Positions 44,415-53,544 of a DNA stretch of 64,000 nt are shown here, piece by piece. Source of the stretch: Phycisphaerales bacterium UBA5793 (GTDB lineage Bacteria; Planctomycetota; Phycisphaerae; Phycisphaerales; UBA5793); assembly GCA_002418285.1 (NCBI GenBank), contig DIDT01000065.1, forward strand, positions 57,947 to 121,946, in the 5' to 3' direction. The notes beneath the pieces are model-generated. The model worked only from the letters and a program-made list of their open reading frames with translations, was not told where the DNA came from and made no database searches. Both the position numbers and the translations under genes were made by a program. Position 1 is the stretch's first letter, and each line of letters begins with the position of its first letter.

Positions 44415-45599
44415 GTGATCAAACGGCTCCATGTCAAGAACTTCAAGGCCCTGCGCGATGTTGAGATCAACCTTACCCCAATCCACGCGCTGATCGGTCC
44501 AAACGACGCTGGCAAGACCAGCATCCTGCAGGCGCTTTATGCGATTTGTCATAGCGTGGATCACCCGTTGCCCACATGCTTTCCCGGATTGTGGAATGGC
44601 CGCGAACTTGTTTGGAATCAGGCTAGACTGCGAGAGATCGAAATCGCTGTCGTGGCCATGATTGGCGCAAGGGATGTCAGCTATTCTTTGAAGTGCGGTT
44701 TTCCTGAAACCGGCCGCGATACCCGAGTACTTGGAGAGTCTGTTCTAGCTGGTGACAAGCAGGTGCCCCTCTCCAGTGCAGGACATCAAACTTTTCTATG
44801 TCGACAGGGGGAATCTCCAGTACCGACTGCGCCACCTGCGCTTGGTGATGAACTCATTTCATTGCTTCGCGACGCACTTGCCGGTGTACACTGGCATCGA
44901 TGGGATCCCCGGTTTCTTGCGATACCGAACGCCCTAGATACACGATGGCGATATCGACTTGAATGGACTGGATTCGGATTGGTTCGTTGTCTGGACGATA
45001 TTCTCGGCTACGACCGACAGTTGTTCGCAAGACTCGAAACGCGATTCACAAACCTGTTTCCAGAGTTCAATTCCATTATCCTTCAGCCGCAAAAAGCATT
45101 CGTTTCGAATGACATTCCGACCATCAGTCTGCCGAGATTGGAAGACCGAGACGGCAAGGGTCTTGCTTTTGGCCTGGCCAATGGCGGCTATCCACTTCCG
45201 GCGTCGCAGGTTTCTGATGGTGTGCTACTTGTGCTCGCATATCTCACAATTCTCCACCTTCCCGACCCGCCTCGGCTACTGTTGGTCGAAGAACCGGAGA
45301 ATGGCATTCATCCAGAGCGACTTCAGAGAATCATTGGCGTGCTTCGCGAATTGATTGGCGACAAGCAGCACACGCAAATCGTCTTGACGACGCACTCGCC
45401 ATATGTCGTCGATCTCCTCAAAGCTGAGGAAGTCACATTATGCCGTAAGGCGGCAGACGGGGCAGTGGAGACGCGTCGTCTCTCAACGATTCCCAGTGTG
45501 CAACGTCAACTCGACGTTTTCAAACTTGGAGAGATTTGGACAGGCGAGGGTGACGACGCGTTGGCGAATGAAACGCCAATCACGACGGAGTCGCCCTGA
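44415..45599 (+). CDS. AAA-type ATPase, OLD/RecF-like (possible defence ATPase)
   Basis: The 394-residue protein is an ABC-like AAA_21/AAA_15 ATPase: N-terminal IKRLHVKNFKALRD, Walker A GPNDAGKT (28-35), signature SQVSDGVL (264-271), Walker B LLLVEEPENGIHP (288-300) and the H-loop THSP (326-329). It lacks the C-terminal TOPRIM domain of OLD nucleases; that domain is on the next gene, whose ATG shares a base with this stop (TGATG). The middle (100-260) is unconserved. GC content and codon use fall below the neighbours. The GTG at 44415 has GAGGACACC upstream. Defence ATPase is an inference from architecture. Confidence 0.82.
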   Translation: MIKRLHVKNFKALRDVEINLTPIHALIGPNDAGKTSILQALYAICHSVDHPLPTCFPGLWNGRELVWNQARLREIEIAVVAMIGARDVSYSLKCGFPETGRDTRVLGESVLAGDKQVPLSSAGHQTFLCRQGESPVPTAPPALGDELISLLRDALAGVHWHRWDPRFLAIPNALDTRWRYRLEWTGFGLVRCLDDILGYDRQLFARLETRFTNLFPEFNSIILQPQKAFVSNDIPTISLPRLEDRDGKGLAFGLANGGYPLPASQVSDGVLLVLAYLTILHLPDPPRLLLVEEPENGIHPERLQRIIGVLRELIGDKQHTQIVLTTHSPYVVDLLKAEEVTLCRKAADGAVETRRLSTIPSVQRQLDVFKLGEIWTGEGDDALANETPITTESP

Positions 45600-46177
45600 T
45601 GCGGGTGCTCATCGTCGGTGAGGGTCCAAATGAAGAACACGCGCTGCCAGTCATTGTTCGTCGACTGCTAGACGACCAAACAACCTCGCTCGCATTCAGA
45701 GTGTTTCGCGAAGGTCCGAGTGTTCACGGGAAAGGGCCTGGAGGCCTTTTCCGCAAGACCGTCGGTTGGCTCCGGGCTGCGGCTCGGGATGAGTTCGATG
45801 CGGTCGTGGTGCTCATCGACATTGACAAGTATCCCCAGGCGGCCGTGGAGATGTCGCAGGCGCAGGATTCAGAAGTCTTCCTTATCCGTAGAGCCTGCGG
45901 TGTTGCCATTCGTTCCTTCGATGCATGGTTCCTAGCCGATCATGTGGCGCTCTCAGAGGTGATTGAGCGGACGGTTGACACTCAACCATTGCCAGAACGA
46001 AACAGGAATCCAAAGCAGGATTGCCATCAGTTCCGGAACGATGCCGGGCTGCAGAGCCTGTCGGACTTTTACCGAAACGTGGCCGAACGCGCGAACTTTG
46101 ATACTCTTCGCGAGCGATGTCCTGATGGATTTGCGCCCTTTGCGGATCGGGTGCAAGCGCTGCCTCCTACCGACTGA
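45599..46177 (+). CDS. TOPRIM-fold DUF4276-like protein, partner of the AAA ATPase
   Basis: The 192-residue product shows a reduced TOPRIM domain: VLIVGEGPNEEH supplies the conserved Glu8 and Glu12/13, and VVLIDIDKYP supplies the DxD (Asp74, Asp76). This is followed by an SFDAWFLAD segment characteristic of DUF4276. Such domains bind metal and cut nucleic acids or act as toxins in OLD, Gabija and PARIS-type systems. It starts on the stop codon of the ATPase gene (TGATG), implying translational coupling. The two lie between a lipoprotein gene and murB. Base composition is lower in GC than murC or murB, as expected for an acquired cassette. Confidence 0.78.
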   Translation: MRVLIVGEGPNEEHALPVIVRRLLDDQTTSLAFRVFREGPSVHGKGPGGLFRKTVGWLRAAARDEFDAVVVLIDIDKYPQAAVEMSQAQDSEVFLIRRACGVAIRSFDAWFLADHVALSEVIERTVDTQPLPERNRNPKQDCHQFRNDAGLQSLSDFYRNVAERANFDTLRERCPDGFAPFADRVQALPPTD

Positions 46178-46289
46178 CTCTAAACTACTGGGGCCGCCAA
46201 ACGACAGACCGCATCGGAATCCCGACCCCGAAATTCCAGCCCGCCTCCGCGAAGTTTCGATATCCTTCTGAGCAGTGCCCGGCAATGCC

Positions 46290-47255
46290 ATGTCCAGTGC
46301 GCGTTCAATCGTCGAAGACCTCGATCTCGAGGTGGAATTCGATGCGCCTATCGGCGCCGAGATGACCTGGTACAAAGTCGGCGGCCGCGCCGACGTGCTC
46401 GTTCGGCCGCGCAGCGTTGAAGCCCTCTGCTCCCTCATGCGGCGGTGCAATGAAACGGGCACCACGGCCCGCGTGCTCGGCTCAGGGGCTAATCTGCTCA
46501 TCGCCGACGAGGGTGTCGACGGCATCGTCATCCATCTTGACCACGCCGCGTTCCGCGAAGTCTCCACCATTCACCGCCACCGCGTGCACCGCGCCGGCGT
46601 CGAAGGTCGGGCGGGCGACGCCATGCGCGTCATGGCCGGCAAGTCGCTCGAACGACTCGTCATGTCCGCCGCAACGCAGGGTCTCAGCGGCATCGAATGC
46701 ATGGCCGGCGTCCCCGCCAGCGTCGGCGGCGCCATTCGCATGAACGCGGGCGGCAAGTTCGGCTGCATCGGCGACGCCGTCGTCGCCGTCGGCTGCATCA
46801 ACCTCAACGGCGATCTCGTCGTCCACGAAGGACCCGACGTCACCTTCGAATACCGCCGCTGCTCGATCATCGATCCCGTTATCCTCTGGACCGAACTCGC
46901 CCTCACAGCCGATGACCCGGCCAGAACGCATGCAAAGGTCAAGGAGATCTTCGCCTACAAGAAACAGTCGCAGCCCATGGCCGCCAACAGCGCCGGCTGC
47001 GTCTTTCGCAATCCGCCCGCCAGCGACGGCTCGGGCCGCCTCGTCAGCGCCGGCGAACTCATCGACCGCGCCGGGCTCAAGGGCTATTCAGTCGGCGGCG
47101 CCAGTATCAGCGAGCGCCACGCCAACTTCTTCACCGCTGAGCCCGGCACGTCGGCCAACGACATCATCGCACTCATCGACCACGCCGCCAAAGTCGTCGC
47201 CGAACACTCAGGCTACGAATTGGTGCGCGAAGTGGTCGTGTGGAAACGACACTGA
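46290..47255 (+). CDS. murB: UDP-N-acetylenolpyruvoylglucosamine reductase
   Basis: The 321-residue protein has the FAD-binding motifs of MurB: TWYKVGGRADVLVRP, VLGSGANLLIADEGVDG and IECMAGVPASVGGAIRMNAGGKFG. A C-terminal reduction domain carries NSAGCVFRNPPAS. The proton-donor Ser of E. coli (GSFFKNP) is Cys here (AGCVFRNP). MurB reduces the enolpyruvyl group to UDP-MurNAc. An alternate GTG start at 46275 adds five residues. The gene follows the TOPRIM gene by about 110 bases and precedes ddl by 58. Confidence 0.93.
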   Translation: MSSARSIVEDLDLEVEFDAPIGAEMTWYKVGGRADVLVRPRSVEALCSLMRRCNETGTTARVLGSGANLLIADEGVDGIVIHLDHAAFREVSTIHRHRVHRAGVEGRAGDAMRVMAGKSLERLVMSAATQGLSGIECMAGVPASVGGAIRMNAGGKFGCIGDAVVAVGCINLNGDLVVHEGPDVTFEYRRCSIIDPVILWTELALTADDPARTHAKVKEIFAYKKQSQPMAANSAGCVFRNPPASDGSGRLVSAGELIDRAGLKGYSVGGASISERHANFFTAEPGTSANDIIALIDHAAKVVAEHSGYELVREVVVWKRH

Positions 47256-47313
47256 CTGTTGAGCCGCGACCCGAAGGCTCTGCGAAGGGAAGCGCTTCGC
47301 GCAATCAACCAGC

Positions 47314-48234
47314 ATGACCACCCATCCAATCCATGTCGCCGTCCTCGCTGGCGGACCAGACGCCGAGCGCGAAGTCAGCCTCATGTCGGGACGCGAGATC
47401 GCAGCCGCCCTCAACAAAGACGGCCGCTTCTCCGCGCGCCTCGAAATCATCGATCGCCTCACCGGCTCAGACCTCGCAGCCATCGAGGGCGATGCCATCT
47501 TCCCCGCCCTGCACGGACCATGGGGCGAAGGCGGACCATTGCAACGCCTGCTCGAAGCCGACGGCCGGCCATTCGTCGGTAGCGGATCCATCGCAGCCGA
47601 AATCGCGATGGACAAAATGCTCACCAAGGAAGTCTCGGAGCGCATCGGCGTCGCGACCCCCGCCGCGTGCATTCTCCACTCGATGGATGATCCCTGCACG
47701 GTGCCGCCACCGCTCGTGCTCAAGCCCGTCGACGACGGCTCGAGCGTCGATGTCCTCATCTGCCGCACCGCCGACGAAGTAACCAGGGGTCGCACCCGGC
47801 TGCACCCCCGACGCGCCCGACTCATGGCCGAGGCATTCATCCCCGGCCGCGAACTGACCGTCGGCCTCGTGGGCGATCGCGTCGGCTCACTCATCGAGAT
47901 CATCCCCACCGTCGAGTTCTACGACTACGAAGCCAAATACACCCGCGATGACACGCGCTACACCGTCAACCCCGACCTCCCTCCCGCCACGGCCGCGAAG
48001 ATCAAAGACGATGCCCTTGCGCTGTACCGCGCCATCGGCTGTCGCGATCTCGCGCGAATCGACTTCCGCTACGACGACGTCACCGACCCGACCCACCCGA
48101 CATGGTGGATGCTCGAAGTGAACACCATGCCGGGCTTCACGAGCCACTCGCTCGTACCCATGGGAGAGGCCGCCGGCGGCGTGCCGATGCCCGAACTCTG
48201 TGCCCGGCTCATCGGGATGGCGATGGCCCGCTGA
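47314..48234 (+). CDS. ddl: D-alanine--D-alanine ligase
   Basis: The 306-residue protein has the ATP-grasp Ddl signature: VAVLAGGPDAEREVSLMSG, FPALHGPWGEGGPLQRLLE, VKPVDDGSSVDV-like LVLKPVDDGSSVDV, and LEVNTMPGFTSHSLVP near the C-terminus. It joins two D-alanines for the peptidoglycan precursor. It is in line with murB and ftsQ, 58 bases from the former. A possible SD is AAGGGAAG, rather far upstream. Confidence 0.93.
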   Translation: MTTHPIHVAVLAGGPDAEREVSLMSGREIAAALNKDGRFSARLEIIDRLTGSDLAAIEGDAIFPALHGPWGEGGPLQRLLEADGRPFVGSGSIAAEIAMDKMLTKEVSERIGVATPAACILHSMDDPCTVPPPLVLKPVDDGSSVDVLICRTADEVTRGRTRLHPRRARLMAEAFIPGRELTVGLVGDRVGSLIEIIPTVEFYDYEAKYTRDDTRYTVNPDLPPATAAKIKDDALALYRAIGCRDLARIDFRYDDVTDPTHPTWWMLEVNTMPGFTSHSLVPMGEAAGGVPMPELCARLIGMAMAR

Positions 48235-48304
48235 TCTTGCAGCCCCACCCCCACCTTTGGCCGACATACTCAAGACATTGCGGACCCGTTTTTGGGGGAG
48301 ACCT

Positions 48305-49321
48305 GTGCGTTTCTGGCCGTTCGGCGACAAAAAACCGCGTTCGAAGAAGTCGGCTGCCCGAACCAACGCCGCCGAGGCAAGAAAGGACACCCCGTCCCCC
48401 GAGCGCTTCGGCTGGCGCGAGGCGAGGCTGTACCTCGGCTCCTTCGCGGCTCTGCTCGCCGTCGGCGCCGCCGCCTGGGCCTGGTGGGCCTACCAGCCCG
48501 TCGAACTCCTCCGCTCCGAAGTCGCGTCATCGCAATCGCAGCGCGCCGATCTCGCCGAGATCGTCTTCGAAGACCCCGTCGTCGGCGTCGAGGGGGTGCG
48601 CGAAACGCTGCTCGCCAGCGCCTACGCCGCCGCCCGGCAGAACCCCTTCGACCGCGAGGCGCTCAAGGCCATTCACGAGATGCTCGTCGAGAGCCGCTGG
48701 ATGGAAGACGCCACCATTCGCGTGACGCGCGATCTCTCCACGGCCGAAGTCGACGGCCGCACCCAGCGCGTCGATCGCATCACCATCCACGGCCAGTTCC
48801 GCCAACCCTTCGCACTCGTGCGGCGCGACAGCACCGATTACGTCGTCGACGGTTCCGGTACGCGCCTGCCCGTCTACTACGAAGCGGGCAAAGTCGCCGC
48901 ACTCCCGGCCATCGTCAACGCCATCGGCCCGGTACCGCAGGTTGGCGCCATCTGGCGCGGCGGCGACATCACCGACGGCCTGCTGCTCATCCGCTACCTG
49001 CGCACTCAGAATCGCGAATGGTTCAAACAGGTCCGCGCCATCGACGTCCAGAACTGGGACGGCAACGATCGCAAACGCGCCCACCTCGCGCTCATCACCG
49101 ATCGCGGCTATCGCATCGCGTGGGGCCGCGCCGTCGGCCAGGAAGCCGGCATCGAACATCCCGCATCGCACAAGGTCCAGGCCCTCGACGCCTATTACCT
49201 CACACGCGGAAAAGTCATCGGCAGCCCGCAGGGCACCCTCTACATCAACCAGCCCCTGCTCACCCAGGACCGACAGGTCCGCCTGACCAACCCCGGCGAA
49301 GACGCGCCACCGGACGGGTAA
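48305..49321 (+). CDS. ftsQ: FtsQ/DivIB-like cell-division protein
   Basis: The 338-residue product has a basic cytoplasmic N-terminus (DKKPRSKKSAARTNAAEARK), one membrane helix (LYLGSFAALLAVGAAAWAWW, about 40-60) and a long periplasmic part. Its middle (about 115-175, VESRWMEDATIRVTRDL) resembles a POTRA/FtsQ beta-domain. FtsQ links septal components in the divisome. It follows ddl as in canonical dcw clusters, which supports the call. GTG at 48305 has GGGGGAG four bases before it. No ftsA or ftsZ follows; the next gene is on the opposite strand. Confidence 0.72.
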   Translation: MRFWPFGDKKPRSKKSAARTNAAEARKDTPSPERFGWREARLYLGSFAALLAVGAAAWAWWAYQPVELLRSEVASSQSQRADLAEIVFEDPVVGVEGVRETLLASAYAAARQNPFDREALKAIHEMLVESRWMEDATIRVTRDLSTAEVDGRTQRVDRITIHGQFRQPFALVRRDSTDYVVDGSGTRLPVYYEAGKVAALPAIVNAIGPVPQVGAIWRGGDITDGLLLIRYLRTQNREWFKQVRAIDVQNWDGNDRKRAHLALITDRGYRIAWGRAVGQEAGIEHPASHKVQALDAYYLTRGKVIGSPQGTLYINQPLLTQDRQVRLTNPGEDAPPDG

Positions 49322-49437
49322 AGAACAGCGCCAACGTCACGGCGCAAACGCACCCGATTGGCATCCACCACCCGACACACGCCTGCGTCGGTGCATCTGA
49401 CCTTGAGATCTCAAATCTCAGATTCCCAGATGAGCCG

Positions 49438-50961
49438 CTACGCGCCCCGCGCCAGCGACCCCATCGGATCCCAGGGCGGCAACACGATCGGCTCCTGCTC
49501 CAGCGCTTTGATCAACTTGCTCGGCAGCAACTCCCGCCGCGCTGCGATCTCGAACATGTACTCGTCAAACCACGAGTCGTTCATCGCGTAGAAACCCTTG
49601 TCGCCGCTCTCCGTGCCCCAACTGTTCTCCACGCGCCACCGCCGCGCCTTGCCATCCACCACATCCACACCCGTGAACAGCATCGCGTGCGTCATCTGCG
49701 TCTGGTGGTAGATGAGCCGATCCGACTTGCTCAGGTTGAATGTCGTGTCATACACCGTGTCATAGTCAAAGAGCTTTGCATCCCACAATCCCTGGTCGCG
49801 GCGCATCATCTTGCCGACGTCGCAACCCATCCACACCGGCTCCTGATGATCGACCATCGCCTTCATCGCGATCGATTTCATCGTGTCGATGTCGACGTTG
49901 AGGTACTTCACCATCTCGCCGCCCACGATGTTGCCCAGGTATTGCACCGTAAACGTTCGGCCGATCGGGCTGCTCGGCCGGGGATCGTGCACGAGGCACA
50001 CGTACTCATCAATGGGCCAGGTGATGTACTGATCCGCGAACTTGCGCGGCGTCATTGCCCCATCGCGCTTGAACGCCTTGTCCTTATCGCGCCACTGCCA
50101 GTCAAACGCGCTCGGCGGCGTCCCGAGATGAATGCACAGAATCCGATGCACGTCCTTCAGGATCCCCAGTTTCGCCGTGCGCACTGCCTCGGCCGACTTG
50201 CTCTTACCCACAAGATCGCGCAGCGTCTTGCCGCCCTGCCGCAGCACGGTCAGCAGCATCACGTTCATCTTCATCGTGTTCGATGAACTCTCCGTCTCGG
50301 GCATCGCTTCCTTGGGCACGACGCCGTGCTTGCGGATGATGTTGATGAACATGTTCCACTGCCCGCCGTCATCCAGGGGCCGCGACAGCAGAAACGCCAC
50401 CGTGCGATCATCGACCGGCAACTTCGCCGTCTCAATGATCGCTTCGAGGAAGTAGTTGGACCGCTCGAGTTTGTCCCAGAACAGCGTGTAATTCTGGCTG
50501 AACTCGAATTCCGTCAGGTTCATCTTGCGCATCGCGCCGACGCGAAAGAGATTCAGCCCGGCGAACATCCAGCAGCGCCCGGACTTCTTCTGATTCGTCG
50601 CGCCCCACTCATCCAGCCGATTGGAAAATGTCTGCGGCATCGTCGTGGCGATCGCACGATTCAGCGCGATGTCATCCACGGATACGTTCGCCACCGCATT
50701 CTGCGCGATGCGATACTGCGGATTCTTCGCGAACTCCTTTTCCCAACCGGCGAGCGCTTTGCCCGCCAGCGCGCCCTGATGATCACCGCCGGACAGTGTG
50801 TGCACCCCGGCCGCGCGGCCGTTGTTCGAAAACGAGGCGGCCGCCTTGCGCCCACTACTGCTGGGTCTATGCTGCGTCCCGCGACTCGAAGAGGAAGAGC
50901 GCTTCCCCGCCGAAGTGGCAGGCGATTGAGAAGAGGACGACGACTGCTCATCATGATGCAT
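49438..50961 (-). CDS. Peptidase C1B (bleomycin hydrolase/PepC family)
   Basis: The 507-residue protein has the papain-like triad of the C1B family: NQKKSGRCWMFAG (Cys130), MTHAMLFTGV (His425) and RVENSWGTES (Asn446). The first 55 residues are a Ser/Gln/Arg-rich low-complexity tail (SSSSSQSP, RSSSSSRG), which is not in PepC or Blmh. Family members are hexameric cytosolic aminopeptidases; no signal peptide is visible. The start at 50961 has AGGGAGA seven bases upstream. It is convergent with ftsQ and divergent from the small membrane protein at 51048. Confidence 0.9.
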   Translation of the reverse strand: MHHDEQSSSSSQSPATSAGKRSSSSSRGTQHRPSSSGRKAAASFSNNGRAAGVHTLSGGDHQGALAGKALAGWEKEFAKNPQYRIAQNAVANVSVDDIALNRAIATTMPQTFSNRLDEWGATNQKKSGRCWMFAGLNLFRVGAMRKMNLTEFEFSQNYTLFWDKLERSNYFLEAIIETAKLPVDDRTVAFLLSRPLDDGGQWNMFINIIRKHGVVPKEAMPETESSSNTMKMNVMLLTVLRQGGKTLRDLVGKSKSAEAVRTAKLGILKDVHRILCIHLGTPPSAFDWQWRDKDKAFKRDGAMTPRKFADQYITWPIDEYVCLVHDPRPSSPIGRTFTVQYLGNIVGGEMVKYLNVDIDTMKSIAMKAMVDHQEPVWMGCDVGKMMRRDQGLWDAKLFDYDTVYDTTFNLSKSDRLIYHQTQMTHAMLFTGVDVVDGKARRWRVENSWGTESGDKGFYAMNDSWFDEYMFEIAARRELLPSKLIKALEQEPIVLPPWDPMGSLARGA

Positions 50962-51047
50962 CGGAGAATCTCCCTGCGAAATAGCTTGCATTGATTCTAT
51001 CCGTAGCGCTCACGCGTTCGCCGCGCCGCCGGGCCCTAAACTTCCCC

Positions 51048-51749
51048 GTGATTCTCCCCCGACATGTTCGGCTCCCCCGCGCCCTGCTGCTCTGGTGGTC
51101 GCTCTGGCTGCTCGCATCGTGGGTCATGGCCTTCGGCTGGCGGTGGTGGATGCAGCCATCGATCGCCACCTACCTCACCGCCTCAAAGCGCATGATGTTC
51201 AGCGTCATGCTGGGCATTACCATCATCTGGCCGCTCTATCGCCTCGTCATGCGACCGGCCCACACCCCACGCCTGCTCCCCCTGCTCGACTGGGTCGCCA
51301 TCTTCGCCACGCTTCAGGTTCTGCTCTGGCCCATGCGCGTGCCAACGCAATGGTCCGCGACCGAAGTCCTGCTGATCGACCTGACCATCTTCGCCTGGGG
51401 CCTGCTCTACGCCGCACTCATCGCCATGGGCACCATGGGCGCCGGCCGGCGGCATCGCGGCATCATGATGGTCGTATGCGTTCTCGTTGCAGTCGCCGCT
51501 CCGTTCGCCGCACTGGGTTCGAGTACGATCGACAACCTTACCGAGAGCGCTTGGCTCCACTGGTCACCCGTCACCACCATCTGGATGCACATCGGCCGCG
51601 CAACTATCGGCATCGAGCCACAGGCATGGCAGCGCGTCGCACTCATCGCCGCAGCGGCGGTGCTGACATGGGTCGCCCTGATGCTCTGGCCCTCCACTCC
51701 ACGACCAGTCCAAAAGCGAACACCCGCCGCTCAAGGTTCCGCGCGCTGA
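51048..51749 (+). CDS. Polytopic membrane protein of unknown function
   Basis: The 233-residue product is very hydrophobic, with six or seven probable membrane helices (LLLWWSLWLLASWVMAFGW, MLGITIIWPLYRLV, LLDWVAIFATLQVLLWPM, LLIDLTIFAWGLLYAALIA, IMMVVCVLVAVAAPFAALG, ALIAAAAVLTWVALML). No family was recognised. GTG at 51048 is the likely start; a TTG start at 50991 is possible. The 3' end overlaps the convergent glycosyltransferase by 19 bases. Confidence 0.55.
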   Translation: MILPRHVRLPRALLLWWSLWLLASWVMAFGWRWWMQPSIATYLTASKRMMFSVMLGITIIWPLYRLVMRPAHTPRLLPLLDWVAIFATLQVLLWPMRVPTQWSATEVLLIDLTIFAWGLLYAALIAMGTMGAGRRHRGIMMVVCVLVAVAAPFAALGSSTIDNLTESAWLHWSPVTTIWMHIGRATIGIEPQAWQRVALIAAAAVLTWVALMLWPSTPRPVQKRTPAAQGSAR

Positions 51750-53434
51750 GCGGCCGCTCGTGTGACGACATCCAACTCGACGCGATGACCCTTCGAGATC
51801 AGCACGCCGCGCACCGTGCCGATCGTCTCGACTGTCAAGCCCAGCGCGCGGCCGCGATCTTCAAACGGCTCACGCGCGCTTCGCTCAATGATCACACCAC
51901 ACATTTGCCCGGCAGCAAGCGCCTCGGCGGCGCGGGCAGGGCCGAGCAGTTGCATATCCGTTCCCAGTGCAAAGACCAGACTCGGCTCATGATCGCCGAC
52001 CGCGGCCCAGGGCAAACCGCTCGCCGAGGCCGCTTGACCCTCCGACTCAATGAGCCGAACCACGCCCCGCGTTGGCCACAGCGCCTCAACGCGCGGCAGC
52101 ACAAGAGAAAGCGCCGGCGGCACAACCAGAACGCTGCTCAGAACCATCGCCATCAACATCGCAACCGCCGCATCGAGCCGTCGGATGATCGCAACACCCA
52201 CACCCACGGAAAGCAGCGCCCCAACAACCGGCAGCAGCGACCACGGCTCAAAACGTCCATCAAGTGCGAGCGGCAAGCCCACAATCACCGCAGCAAGCGC
52301 CAGTGTCACCAGCGACCAGATCACCCATCCGATGGCCAGCGATCGTCGGCGGGGAAGTTCGACTCGTTCACTTCCACTCAGCGTCGTCCAGTGCACCGCT
52401 GCGATGGCCGTGAGCGCCGCCAGCGCTGGATACAGCGGCAGAACATAATGCGGCAGCTTGGTTGGCACCAACTCAAACACCACCCACGTCGGAACGAGCC
52501 AGGTCAGCAGAAACCGCGTGAACGGATCGCCCTTCCGCCGCCAGGCCCCAATGAACGCAAAGCCGGCCAGCAGCGAGCCCGGCCAGAAAGTGACCGTCAC
52601 CAGCAGCAGGTAATACCCCGGCGGAAAGCCGTGCGACTCCTGCCCGGAGATGAGCTTCGGAAAGAGGTCGCCGGCAAGCGCATCAGTAAAGAACGAGCCG
52701 CCCGTCGCTCGCGTCACGGCAACCACCCAAGGCAACACGATCATCAGTGCGATCGGCAAGCCGGTCCACGCGTGCAGCAGCGACAGCGGACGAAAGCGCG
52801 AACCGCTCAGCCGCCATGCTGCGAGCGTGAGGATCGAAGCAAGCGGCACAATCGGTCCCTTGATGAGAACGCCAAGCGCTTGCGCCATCCAGAACAGCAG
52901 CGAATACCCCAGCGGATGCTGTTCAGGTTGCAACAGGCGCCGCATCAACGAACCCTGCGCTGCCACCACCGTTGCAAGCAGCAAGGCGTCAGTCGTGGCT
53001 AGATGCGCCTCAGCCGTCAGCAGCACACTGGATGCGAGCAGAGCGCCGGCCAACAAGGCGGCGCCCTCACCAGCCAGCGAGCGCAGAAAAAAATAAAGCA
53101 GCCAGACCGCCAGTGTCGCGCCGATGAGCGACGGCACGCGATACGGCCAGATGGCCTGCTCACCAGCAACAGGACGAAGCACACGAACCGCCGACGCCTG
53201 CGCCCAATGAATCCCCACGGGCTTCTTGTGCCGCGGCTCTTGCTGGAAACGAATCGTGACAAAGTCACCCGATTCGATCATCTGTCGCGTGGCTTGGACA
53301 AAGCGCGCTTCATCGCGATCCACAACCGGCAGCGCGAACAACCCGGGCAGGTAGAGCATCGCGCACAGAAGCATCAGCAGGATCGTCGGCCAGGGCCGGA
53401 GCGAGGCGGGGGGCTGAGATGGTGGGCGATCCAT
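51731..53434 (-). CDS. Family 39 glycosyltransferase (ArnT/PMT-like)
   Basis: The 567-residue protein has 10-12 hydrophobic segments and the GT39 first-loop acidic pair in PVVDRDEARFVQATRQM (Asp39, Asp41-Glu42). A KKPVGIHWAQA segment and a HHKKP-like RHKKP motif fit ArnT/PMT relatives. Such membrane enzymes transfer sugars from polyprenyl-phosphate donors to lipid A or proteins on the outer face. The C-terminal 110 residues form a soluble domain. The start at 53434 (MDRPPSQ) begins just before the first helix. It is divergent from the sulfotransferase, 110 bases away. Confidence 0.82.
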   Translation of the reverse strand: MDRPPSQPPASLRPWPTILLMLLCAMLYLPGLFALPVVDRDEARFVQATRQMIESGDFVTIRFQQEPRHKKPVGIHWAQASAVRVLRPVAGEQAIWPYRVPSLIGATLAVWLLYFFLRSLAGEGAALLAGALLASSVLLTAEAHLATTDALLLATVVAAQGSLMRRLLQPEQHPLGYSLLFWMAQALGVLIKGPIVPLASILTLAAWRLSGSRFRPLSLLHAWTGLPIALMIVLPWVVAVTRATGGSFFTDALAGDLFPKLISGQESHGFPPGYYLLLVTVTFWPGSLLAGFAFIGAWRRKGDPFTRFLLTWLVPTWVVFELVPTKLPHYVLPLYPALAALTAIAAVHWTTLSGSERVELPRRRSLAIGWVIWSLVTLALAAVIVGLPLALDGRFEPWSLLPVVGALLSVGVGVAIIRRLDAAVAMLMAMVLSSVLVVPPALSLVLPRVEALWPTRGVVRLIESEGQAASASGLPWAAVGDHEPSLVFALGTDMQLLGPARAAEALAAGQMCGVIIERSAREPFEDRGRALGLTVETIGTVRGVLISKGHRVELDVVTRAAAQRAEP

Positions 53435-53544
53435 CGCGGTGCGAGTGTACGCGCCAAATGCGTCCGTCGAATCGCACGCCAGTGACGAGTCGCTGGGTGG
53501 CCGCATACCGCGGCGCAAAACACCGACTATCTTTCCCGGTTCAC

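Noticed and set aside
48292..50286. Plus-strand 664-codon Arg-rich frame across ftsQ and the C1B peptidase
   Set aside because: It spans two real genes on opposite strands and has an Arg/His/Pro composition typical of shadow frames.
51095..53002. Plus-strand 635-codon Arg/His/Gln-rich frame
   Set aside because: It is antisense to the GT39 glycosyltransferase and runs through the 51-kb membrane protein; no motif and abnormal composition.
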